A DNA stretch of 8,823 nucleotides, taken from positions 1-8,823 of the forward strand of contig DMBA01000178.1 in NCBI GenBank assembly GCA_003446315.1, given 5' to 3'. The notes under the pieces were generated by a model, which was given only the letters and a program-made list of their open reading frames with translations, was not told the DNA's origin and made no database searches. The stretch is from Ruminococcus sp. Its GTDB lineage: Bacteria > Bacillota > Clostridia > Oscillospirales > Ruminococcaceae. Within the stretch, counting starts at the first letter, position 1; each line of letters starts with the position of its first letter. Made by a program: the position numbers and the translations under genes. Below are positions 1 to 5,787 of this stretch, piece by piece.

Positions 1-60
1 GCTTTTGCTTATGTTGTTGGCATTGTGAAGGATCCGCCCTCAACAGTGCGAACAACATGA
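1..60 (+). CDS. Possible 3' end of a plus-strand gene (partial)
   Basis: Plus-strand frame 1 is open from the window edge to a TGA at 58-60 and would encode a 19-residue tail ending DPPSTVRTT. If real, it is the C-terminus of a gene starting left of the window and converging on the ATPase gene at 83. The stretch is so short that an open frame by chance is quite likely, and a minus-strand frame is also open to the edge from an ATG at 58. No family can be recognised and no clear terminator separates it from the next gene, although 71-82 could form a weak hairpin (GGCG/CGCC). Confidence 0.25.
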   Translation, partial: AFAYVVGIVKDPPSTVRTT

Positions 61-82
61 AGGAATGCACGGCGAAATCGCC

Positions 83-1150
83 TTATAGAAAGCGGTGATT
101 TTTGACGGCAGAAATGATCGCATCGGCTTTTGCATCGAGAAAAGCGTGGTCGATCGCCCGGATATAATATGATTCAAGCGCATCATGGATCCGGAGCGCC
201 TGCATCAGCAGCTTTACGGTTTGTGCAGTAATCGTTCCGGCAGTTTTGCGGCAGAACCGGAGCAGATTCCGGTGATCGCGCAGGATCGCTGGATCATAGA
301 ACCGCTGCATCCGGATGACCGAAACGGGTTTCTGGGGTTCCGGGTTTCCGCAGCCGGAATCGTCTGCTGCATCGGTAATGACAGCGAGATGCAGGGAGGG
401 GAGCAGGAGCAGCACCGGCGGACGGTTTGTGCGGGTTTGCGAACGGGTGATCTCGCAGGGGACACCGGCATTTGCAGCAGCATCTGCGAGTGTCTGCAAC
501 AGATATTCCGAGGCAGCGAAAGCGGGATCCTGCAAGAGAATGCGGTCAAATCCGTCCGGTATCAGCATACATCTGCCCAGCGGGGTGATTGCAGCGGCTT
601 GCCGATCATGCATGACCGCAGGTGCACAGGCATCAGCCGGCAGCAGACGTTTTGCGAAGCGACGGGCGAAGTGCAGGAGTTTTGGGTGGTCGAGCGCAGA
701 AAGCCCGATCTCAGCGGCAGCATCTTCCATTGCCCCGATGCCGGCGAAACCTTTTTTTGCGCATGCATGCGCGGCTTGATTCTCCTGATAGAGCGAAAGG
801 ATCTCCTGTTTATGGGGCAGCAGCAGATCGGCATGCAATCCCTCAGCGAGATCCGTCATGCAGCCGGTGATGCCGGGCAGGGGCGTAGAAGCCTCATGGG
901 GCGCAGTTGCATCCGCCGCAAAGATGCCGCGGTCTTCCAGCACAACGGCATCCAGCGAATGCGGATCGGAAGCGCAGTGATAAACCGAAACGGATTCCGC
1001 AGAAAAAGCGGCAGCGAGTTTTTTGAGCAGGGTCGATTTTCCGGTACCCGGGCCGCCTTTGAGATAGAATCCGAAGGCGTTCTGATGGTCATGCCAGAAG
1101 GCAGTTTCGAAGCCGGCAGGCGAAGCGCCGCCCAGAAAATAATCACGCAT
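83..1150 (-). CDS. P-loop ATPase, PRK06851-like, with degenerate second half
   Basis: A 355-residue protein with a clear Walker A motif, GGPGTGKST, at residues 32-40. It is followed by YHCASDPHSLDAV (57-69) and a DATAPHE motif (80-86). As far as I recall the family, this arrangement is that of the PRK06851 group of Firmicutes proteins, which are about 360-370 residues long and have no established function. It is predicted to be cytoplasmic, with no signal peptide or membrane segment. Residues about 189-265 look like a second copy of the N-terminal NTPase fold: TPLG echoes SPAG, and LQDPAFAASEYLLQTLADAA aligns without gaps to the P-loop segment. The Gly/Lys/Ser residues are missing there. The start at 1150 is supported by an AAGGAG site 8 nt upstream. 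The gene stands alone, divergent from the peptidase gene. No convincing promoter was found for it. Family assignment is fairly sure; function is unknown. Confidence 0.85.
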   Translation of the reverse strand: MRDYFLGGASPAGFETAFWHDHQNAFGFYLKGGPGTGKSTLLKKLAAAFSAESVSVYHCASDPHSLDAVVLEDRGIFAADATAPHEASTPLPGITGCMTDLAEGLHADLLLPHKQEILSLYQENQAAHACAKKGFAGIGAMEDAAAEIGLSALDHPKLLHFARRFAKRLLPADACAPAVMHDRQAAAITPLGRCMLIPDGFDRILLQDPAFAASEYLLQTLADAAANAGVPCEITRSQTRTNRPPVLLLLPSLHLAVITDAADDSGCGNPEPQKPVSVIRMQRFYDPAILRDHRNLLRFCRKTAGTITAQTVKLLMQALRIHDALESYYIRAIDHAFLDAKADAIISAVKNHRFL

Positions 1151-1270
1151 AAGATCAGCTCCTTGAAAAAAATGGGCTGATGTATCTTATGCAGACACAG
1201 GAAAATTGCCACAAACCGGAAATGAATCCCGCAGAATGCTGTGCAAAGCGCCGTCTTAGGCGGAAAGCGT

Positions 1271-1299
1271 TTGACAAATATACAGAAATCGTGTATAAT
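1271..1299 (+). promoter_or_regulatory. Consensus sigma-A promoter for the C39-like lipoprotein gene
   Basis: TTGACA at 1271-1276 and TATAAT at 1294-1299 are separated by 17 bp, a perfect match to the vegetative consensus. Transcription should begin near 1306, leaving a leader of about 28 nt before the GTG at 1334. This is why the GTG is preferred over upstream in-frame ATGs at 1241 and 1313. Confidence 0.92.
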
Positions 1300-1333
1300 A
1301 GTATGTCGAAAGATGGCGAAGGAGGTGCAAAAC

Positions 1334-2239
1334 GTGAACTTACAGACGGGGATTCTGTGCGCAGCGAGTGCAGTATGCTGCCTGACCGGTGTCATGCTCT
1401 GCGGATGCAGTGAAGCGATTGAACCGCAGGAGAGCAACACGGCAGATATTGTCATTCCGGTAACAGATCCGCCAAAAATCGTAACAACAGCCGAAACAAC
1501 AACCACAACACCGGCTCCGATCGACTGGAGCAGCAATACAGAACAGAAAAATGAAGGTGTGGTCATTCAAAATGTCCCGCATTTCACACAATTCACATCT
1601 TATAAAACCGCCTGTGAAACGCTTGCGACCTGTGCACTTCTGCAATATTACGGTATCAATATGGATCCTGATCTGTTTCTGGACGGTTTTCTGCCGATCG
1701 CAGATTATCCGGAAACCGATGATGACGGAGAACTGCATGCAGAGAGTCCGTGGGAATATTTCATTGGAGATCCGATGCGCAAGGATGCATTCGGCTGTTA
1801 TAACGGCGCGATCGTCCGGGCACTCAACAAGATCAAAAGCGGCTTGGGCGTAGCGCTGCGGAATAAAACGCTGGATACGCTCTGCAAGGATTATATTGAC
1901 AAAGGGGAACCGGTTGTCATCTGGGCAACAATGCATATGGCACCCGCAAAAAAGACCTTTACATGGATCATGCCGGACGGGGATGATTACACGTTTATCA
2001 GTCCGGAGCATGCACTTGTTCTGATCGGATATGACGAAAAGAACTATTATTTCAGCGATTCCCTGCAATCGGATGCTGTTTGTTCCTATAAAAAGGAAGC
2101 CGTGGAAACGGCGTATGATGCGCTTTATAAGCAGGCGCTTGTGATTGACCAGACAGTTTTGCCGAATCTGCCGGATTTCTGGAAAATGCCGGCGGAGACT
2201 GCGGAGGAAGCGGATGAGGGAAAGGAAGAAGCAACATGA
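1334..2239 (+). CDS. Lipoprotein with C39-like cysteine peptidase domain
   Basis: A 301-residue protein. It starts with a hydrophobic segment and a lipobox-like LCGC (Cys25), suggesting an exported, lipid-anchored protein. A low-complexity linker rich in Thr (about 50-60, with a run of five Thr) leads to a Peptidase_C39_2-type domain. Visible active-site candidates are Gln86 in VPHFTQ, Cys94 in TACETLA, His226 in PEHALVLIGYD and Asp242 in YFSDSL, which is the order expected for papain-like C39 folds. The GTG start at 1334 is chosen because GAAGGAGG lies 8 nt upstream and the promoter leaves no room for earlier starts. From this start the n-region (MNLQTG) has no Lys or Arg, which is unusual for a lipoprotein signal. 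The substrate is unknown; members of this family are not necessarily bacteriocin processors, and no ABC transporter is adjacent. The stop overlaps the start of the next gene. Confidence 0.85.
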   Translation: MNLQTGILCAASAVCCLTGVMLCGCSEAIEPQESNTADIVIPVTDPPKIVTTAETTTTTPAPIDWSSNTEQKNEGVVIQNVPHFTQFTSYKTACETLATCALLQYYGINMDPDLFLDGFLPIADYPETDDDGELHAESPWEYFIGDPMRKDAFGCYNGAIVRALNKIKSGLGVALRNKTLDTLCKDYIDKGEPVVIWATMHMAPAKKTFTWIMPDGDDYTFISPEHALVLIGYDEKNYYFSDSLQSDAVCSYKKEAVETAYDALYKQALVIDQTVLPNLPDFWKMPAETAEEADEGKEEAT

Positions 2240-2412
2240 CACTGCCGAATGATCCGTTTATTCTGTTCAGTTATATCAATACACAGCTTCGTGACTGCGG
2301 GCAGAGCCTGACAGAATTCTGCAAGGATCATATGCTGGATGCAGAGGCAATCACAGAGAAGCTGAAAAAAGCCGGTTTCCGATATGATGCCTCACAGCGG
2401 CGATTCCGCTGA
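2236..2412 (+). CDS. DUF4250 small protein (58 aa)
   Basis: ATG at 2236 overlaps the TGA of the lipoprotein gene as ATGA, and AAAGGAAG sits just upstream inside that gene, so translation is probably coupled. The 58-residue product begins MTLPNDPFILFSYINTQLRD and ends with KLKKAGFRYDASQRRFR. This matches the pattern of the DUF4250 family: a start like LPNDPFIL-SYINTKLRD and a closing segment like EKL...G-YDE--N-F, with a usual length of about 55-60 residues. It is soluble and probably has a small helix-turn-helix-like fold, but the function is unknown. It is too short for a typical 60-residue ORF cutoff. The last 21 bp overlap the 3' end of the opposing NUDIX gene. Confidence 0.85.
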   Translation: MTLPNDPFILFSYINTQLRDCGQSLTEFCKDHMLDAEAITEKLKKAGFRYDASQRRFR

Positions 2413-2811
2413 AGAACCGTAAACAGCGCAGATGCGTTGAATAATGACATCATCTGCCGGACAAAACTGCATTTGCAGCATTTGCGCAGGGGAGACTGCA
2501 CGCATGGCGATGTGTTCCAGAAGACGGGGCGCATCGCCTGTTATTTTTGCGTGAAAAACGGTGAGATGGATGGTGACATCAGGGTACACATGCATCACAT
2601 CCATGAAGGGTGCACCGACGGTGATCTCTGTTCCGATTTCTTCTTTGCATTCCCGGATGAGGGCTGCCTGCGGGGATTCGTTCGGCTCAATTTTGCCGCC
2701 GACGAACTCCCAGAGCAGTCCTCTTGCTTTATGCTGCGGGCGCTGAAAAACGAGGAATTTGTCATCTGTCATGATGAGTGCAGCAACGACTTCGGTGATA
2801 TTCTGCTTCAT
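2392..2811 (-). CDS. NUDIX hydrolase, MutT / (d)NTP pyrophosphohydrolase type
   Basis: A 139-residue protein with an intact Nudix box at residues 39-60: G-x5-E-x7-RE-x2-EE-x-G, reading GKIEPNE then RECKEEIG. The preceding segment LLWEFVGGK resembles the WEFPGGK of MutT and CTP pyrophosphohydrolases, and the total length fits that subgroup. It probably hydrolyses damaged or unwanted nucleoside triphosphates such as 8-oxo-dGTP, though substrate specificity in this family cannot be read from sequence. The ATG at 2811 is chosen over the in-frame ATG at 2856 because GAAAGG lies 9 nt upstream and conserved sequence starts here. The gene follows the AraC-type regulator on the same strand with a 45-bp gap, which suggests co-transcription. 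Confidence 0.92.
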   Translation of the reverse strand: MKQNITEVVAALIMTDDKFLVFQRPQHKARGLLWEFVGGKIEPNESPQAALIRECKEEIGTEITVGAPFMDVMHVYPDVTIHLTVFHAKITGDAPRLLEHIAMRAVSPAQMLQMQFCPADDVIIQRICAVYGSSAESPL

Positions 2812-2856
2812 GATAAACAGCCTTTCTTTTGTTGGATATGCAGCAGCAGGGCGCAT

Positions 2857-3645
2857 TCAAACGCGGTGTTCCCGCCGGAAAACCGTCGGTGTTACGCCGT
2901 TATTCTTTTTGAATTGCCGCATAAAATGTTCTTCATTATCATAGCCGCAAAGCTGCGCAATATGGGAAATGGTATAGCTGGTAGAGGTCAGCAATTCGCG
3001 GGCGCGGTTCATTTTGCATGTTATGACATCGGCGATACAGGTCATGCCGAATGTTTCACGATAGATGAGCTGGAAATAGCTGCGGCTCATGCAAACCTCA
3101 GAGCAGAGCATATCGACTGTCCATTTTTCCTGCGGATTTGCGTAGATTTTCTCACGCAGCCGCACCAATTCGGCATAATGCGGATCAGAGCTTGCAGCGG
3201 TCGTGCTGCCGACCGGCCCGCCTGTTTCGGAGATCCGGATGAGCAGTGCTTTGAGCAGACAATCCAGCATATCGCTGCGTTTTGCGCCGGCAGAATAGAA
3301 AGAAGCGCAGAGCTGACGGAGCAAAACCGCCAGAAAAGCGGCATCTCCGAAGCGAAGCAGGGTATTTTCCGGGATGCGGAGCGCTTCAATATAATTGCGG
3401 TCGGCGGCAGGCTGAAACAGCACCCAGTCATAGAACAGATCGCCTGCGGATGCATGAAGCTGCAAGGGTGTGTGCGGGGAGATGATGGCAGCATCCCCGC
3501 TTTCCGCATGGACAATCTTGCTCCCGATTTGTAGTTTTGCAGCACCGGAAAGCAAGAGCAGCAGGCTTCCGTCCAGCCCGTCCGGACAGCGGAAGGCATC
3601 GTCCTGCAGCAGCAAAGATTGGTACCCGATTTCACAAATTTGCAT
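2857..3645 (-). CDS. AraC-family transcriptional regulator
   Basis: A 262-residue protein. The N-terminal part has a cupin-like ligand-binding pattern (about 25-90, with SGAAKLQIG and SGDAAIISPHTPLQL). The C-terminal 100 residues form the double helix-turn-helix DNA-binding domain of AraC/XylS. The first HTH is around WTVDMLCSEVCMSRSYFQLIYRE. The second carries the family signature ISHIAQLCGYDNEEHFMRQFKK followed by GVTP-FRR. Proteins of this build usually sense a sugar or related small molecule and activate neighbouring genes. The ATG at 3645 has AAAGGGGG upstream; the in-frame ATG at 3687 has no such support. The NUDIX gene lies 45 bp downstream. No sugar-use gene is nearby, so its target is unclear. 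Confidence 0.93.
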   Translation of the reverse strand: MQICEIGYQSLLLQDDAFRCPDGLDGSLLLLLSGAAKLQIGSKIVHAESGDAAIISPHTPLQLHASAGDLFYDWVLFQPAADRNYIEALRIPENTLLRFGDAAFLAVLLRQLCASFYSAGAKRSDMLDCLLKALLIRISETGGPVGSTTAASSDPHYAELVRLREKIYANPQEKWTVDMLCSEVCMSRSYFQLIYRETFGMTCIADVITCKMNRARELLTSTSYTISHIAQLCGYDNEEHFMRQFKKNNGVTPTVFRREHRV

Positions 3646-3869
3646 GAAAAATCCCCCTTTCTGCCCTGTTTTGCAGATTTCCGGCAAAATCTGACGAAAA
3701 AGGCATCATTCTGCGGAAAAGGTTATTTTGGACATAAAAACGACAAAAAACAGCCGTTTTTCCCCTGTCGGAGCACCGGAAAATCCCCCTTTTTGAACGG
3801 GGCATCGGATCTGTTCCGGCAGGTTTTGATATGTATGATCGTGCCTGCATCTGCATGCAGCGGACGCAT
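3646..3869. other. Intergenic region between the AraC and SUKH genes
   Basis: This is 224 bp without a credible gene. It contains two copies of a 13-mer, AAAATCCCCCTTT, at 3648-3660 and 3780-3792. Read on the minus strand, the first copy is the ribosome binding site of the AraC gene. It also contains a weak A/T-stem hairpin at 3746-3761 and a 10-bp palindrome CTGCATGCAG at 3851-3860. No clear promoter for the AraC gene or terminator for the SUKH gene was found. Confidence 0.5.
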
Positions 3870-4292
3870 TCAGCTTGTATAAATGTCGATCAGATATGCA
3901 AGAATTTCCCCGAAATCATCGAAAAATATGCATTCGGATTCTATTTCGTCCAAATCCTCATATTCATAGAAAAGGAACCGGTTTTTTGCCGTTTCATAGC
4001 AAATATGGGCAGAATCTTTGTATCCGATCGGGAGAAAAGCGTCCGGAATGCCGGTTTCAGAGAAATCATATCCGATCAGGTATTTTGCCGAACCGACCCC
4101 ATATAATGCAGCATTGCCGCCGAATAAGGATGCGCCGTTTGAAATGCGCAGAAATGCCTGATATGAGGGCGGGATCTGAATGTGATGGGATTGTGAAAAG
4201 GCTGCAATTTCGGAGTCTGAGGCAGGGGATTCGAACACGGAACGGCAAAAATCGCCCTTGATCTGCCGGATTGCGTCGATATATTCTTGCAT
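3870..4292 (-). CDS. SUKH / SMI1-KNR4 family protein
   Basis: A 140-residue protein with the SUKH pattern: an N-terminal helix ending SDSEIAAFSQSHHIQIPPSYQ, then AFLRISNGASLF, a central LIGYD strand, an acidic stretch FYEYEDLDEIESE, and the closing FFDDFGEILAYL. Bacterial SUKH proteins are commonly immunity proteins that neutralise polymorphic or contact-dependent toxins, and some have other binding roles. No toxin gene adjoins it here, so immunity is an inference. The ATG at 4292 is supported by an AGTAGGA site 6 nt upstream and a promoter ending at 4329. The frame stays open upstream to 4487 through the tandem repeats, but that extension lies upstream of the promoter and is not part of the protein. 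The gene is transcribed alone, between the yebC terminator and the AraC gene. Confidence 0.8.
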   Translation of the reverse strand: MQEYIDAIRQIKGDFCRSVFESPASDSEIAAFSQSHHIQIPPSYQAFLRISNGASLFGGNAALYGVGSAKYLIGYDFSETGIPDAFLPIGYKDSAHICYETAKNRFLFYEYEDLDEIESECIFFDDFGEILAYLIDIYTS

Positions 4293-4328
4293 GGCGATTC
4301 CTACTTTCTTTACATGATTCTTGTTGTA

Positions 4329-4357
4329 ATTATAGCATAAAAAGCGGAAAAATACAA
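4329..4357 (-). promoter_or_regulatory. Extended -10 promoter for the SUKH gene
   Basis: On the minus strand, TATAAT (4329-4334) is preceded by TGC, forming an extended -10 element. A weak -35 (TTGTAT, 4352-4357) lies 17 bp upstream. Transcription should start near 4322, about 30 nt before the SUKH ATG. Confidence 0.75.
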
Positions 4358-4361
4358 CGAT

Positions 4362-4487
4362 TTCACCCGAATTTATACAAGCGCACTCGGCAAACTTTAG
4401 GAAATGCCCGCGGGGGCTCCCCGCTTCACCCGAATTTATACAAGCGCACCCGGTGACCTTTCGGAAATGCCCGCAGGGGCTCCCCAC
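4362..4487. repeat. Two tandem 63-bp repeats plus a 6-bp third start
   Basis: Unit 1 is 4362-4424 and unit 2 is 4425-4487, both beginning TTCACCCGAATTTATACAAG. They differ at 7 of 63 positions (about 89% identity). A further TTCACC at 4488-4493 begins a third unit that then stops. Each unit ends in a GC-rich inverted repeat, for example GCGGGG-GCT-CCCCGC in unit 1 at 4410-4424. Because 63 is a multiple of three, the minus strand reads as a 21-residue repeat containing CACINSGE, but no ribosome binding site supports translation. The array lies between the SUKH promoter and the yebC terminator. It is likely an intergenic repeat element of the host genome. Confidence 0.9.
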
Positions 4488-4498
4488 TTCACCTACAA

Positions 4499-4527
4499 AA
4501 AAGCCCCGAATCAGCTTCGGGGCTTTT
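4499..4527 (-). terminator. Rho-independent terminator of the rplU-yebC operon
   Basis: A perfect 12-bp stem, AAAAGCCCCGAA (4499-4510) with TTCGGGGCTTTT (4516-4527), closes a 5-nt loop. On the minus strand the GC stem is followed by six T's, so it should end transcripts leaving yebC, whose stop is about 75 nt upstream. The plus-strand side has only four T's. Confidence 0.9.
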
Positions 4528-4600
4528 GGAATATTATGGGTATCCGATAAAGCAGGCGTTTCTGTCCCTGCATATCAAAAATCAAGCTGATGCTTGGAAA

Positions 4601-5338
4601 TCAGTCCTCAGCAGGCATATCCCAGTTGTGCCATACATTCTGCACATCATCGTCATCTTCCAGATGCTCCAGCAGCAAGCCCATCTTGCGGATGGATTCT
4701 TCCTCTGTCAGTGTGACATATGTGCTCGGCACTTCTTCTGCTTCCGCAGATGCGACCAGATAACCTTTTGCAGTCAATCCTTCACGCAGTTCGCTTACTG
4801 CTGTCGGGTCGCAGACGATCTCGATGCTCTCCTCAGAATATGTCATATCATCGCCGCCCAGCTCCATGACATCTTCCATGACCGTGTCTTCATCCAGCTC
4901 GCCTTCATGCTCGATCACAACAATTCCTTTTTCCGTAAACAGATACGAAACACAGCCGGTCGTGCCGAGATTGCCGCCGAATTTGTCAAAATAATGGCGG
5001 ATGTTGCCTGCTGTACGGTTCTTGTTATCCGTCAGGCACTCCACAATGACTGCCACACCGTTCGGGCCGTAACCCTCATAGGTCAGGGATTCGTAATTGT
5101 TCTTATCGCCGTCGCCTGCTGCTTTTTTGATCAGGCGGTCAATATTGTCATTCGGGACATTGTTTGCTTTTGCCTTCGCAATCAGATCACGGAGCTTGGA
5201 ATTGTTGTTCGGATCAGCGCCGCCTTCTTTGATGACAACCATCATCTCTCTGCCGATCTTTGTGAAAATCTTCGCTTTTACGGCATCGGTTGCTTCCTTT
5301 TTCCGCTTAATATTGTTCCACTTGGAATGTCCGGACAT
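4601..5338 (-). CDS. yebC: YebC/PmpR-family protein
   Basis: A 245-residue protein starting with the hallmark MSGHSKWNNIKRKKEA. The next region is Lys-rich and contains IFTKIGREM and NNNSKLRDLIAKAKANNVP, followed by YEGYGPNGVAVIVE and DNKNRT. The tail is acidic and typical of the family, ending LLEHLEDDDDVQNVWHN. Length and motifs match full-length YebC. The family has been described as DNA-binding regulators and, for some members, as ribosome-associated factors helping translation through difficult peptides; the operon of ribosomal genes fits the latter, but sequence alone does not decide. The ATG at 5338 has AGGAGG at 5346-5351, and that site overlaps the TAG stop of the preceding gene. It is the last gene of the operon. 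Confidence 0.96.
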   Translation of the reverse strand: MSGHSKWNNIKRKKEATDAVKAKIFTKIGREMMVVIKEGGADPNNNSKLRDLIAKAKANNVPNDNIDRLIKKAAGDGDKNNYESLTYEGYGPNGVAVIVECLTDNKNRTAGNIRHYFDKFGGNLGTTGCVSYLFTEKGIVVIEHEGELDEDTVMEDVMELGGDDMTYSEESIEIVCDPTAVSELREGLTAKGYLVASAEAEEVPSTYVTLTEEESIRKMGLLLEHLEDDDDVQNVWHNWDMPAED

Positions 5339-5349
5339 AAAAACGCCTC

Positions 5350-5787
5350 CTATTCTGAAAATTCCTGATTCTGTGGGATCTCCTGCCAGATCAGGGCAAA
5401 GATCTCCCGCAGTCTTTCGGTTTTTCCGCAAAGATACAGATAACCGAACAGGCATTCAAAGCCTGTTGCTGCCCGATAATCTGCCGGTGTTGCCGATCTC
5501 GGGACATTGATCCCGTTTGCATTTCTGCCGCGCCGCAGGATATCTGCTTCTTCTTCGGATAATTGTCCGCTGAGTTTTGCTGCTGCCTGTGCCTGATATG
5601 CTGCACGGACATGTGCGACTGCCAGTGCATGCAGTGCCCGCGCCGGTCGGTTTGCCTCACGCAGCAAGGTTTCCCGCACCATGACTTCATAGACGCTGTC
5701 GCCTAAAAATGCCAGCGTCAGCGGACTGTATTGCTTCGCTTCCGCCGGAGAGAGGGGAAGCTGTGTTTCAAGCGTATCAATCGACAT
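5350..5787 (-). CDS. mrnC: Mini-ribonuclease III (Mini-III)
   Basis: A 145-residue single-domain RNase III-like protein without a dsRNA-binding domain. Mini-III enzymes are homodimers that mature the ends of 23S rRNA. LAFLGDSVYEVMVRE (about 25-39) carries the conserved catalytic Asp30 and Glu34, and the later ATGFECLFGYLYL holds the second acidic residue. The ATG at 5787 is preferred; the frame can be extended two codons to a TTG at 5793. The ATG overlaps the last 11 bp of obg and has no good Shine-Dalgarno, so it is probably translated by coupling. Its usual Bacillus neighbour is cysS; here it sits between obg and yebC, still in a ribosome-related context. Confidence 0.93.
   Translation of the reverse strand: MSIDTLETQLPLSPAEAKQYSPLTLAFLGDSVYEVMVRETLLREANRPARALHALAVAHVRAAYQAQAAAKLSGQLSEEEADILRRGRNANGINVPRSATPADYRAATGFECLFGYLYLCGKTERLREIFALIWQEIPQNQEFSE

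Noticed and set aside
185..1180. Plus-strand open frame of 331 codons opposite the ATPase gene
   Set aside because: It has no recognisable domain. The minus strand has a clear P-loop, family motifs and a ribosome binding site; the frame is open because of GC-rich codon structure.
1340..2242. Minus-strand open frame of 300 codons
   Set aside because: It is antisense to the C39-like gene, which has a perfect promoter, Shine-Dalgarno and catalytic motifs.
2437..3534. Plus-strand open frame of 365 codons
   Set aside because: It lies opposite the intact NUDIX box and the AraC double HTH and has no domain of its own; it is an antisense shadow.
3746..3761. Terminator for the SUKH gene
   Set aside because: The hairpin has an A/T stem of only six pairs, with too little stability to claim termination.
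4293..4487. N-terminal extension of the SUKH protein through the tandem repeats
   Set aside because: The promoter at 4329-4357 would lie inside the extension, no ribosome binding site precedes 4487, and SUKH homology starts at the ATG at 4292.
4362..4493. CRISPR array
   Set aside because: The two units are directly abutting with no spacers, and the whole 63 bp is repeated; no cas gene is nearby.
4526..5368. Plus-strand open frame of 280 codons
   Set aside because: It is antisense to a full-length, strongly conserved yebC and begins within the terminator stem.
5339..5455. N-terminal extension of YebC by 39 residues
   Set aside because: It overlaps the mrnC coding region, and YebC proteins begin at MSGHSKWNN, which has AGGAGG upstream.
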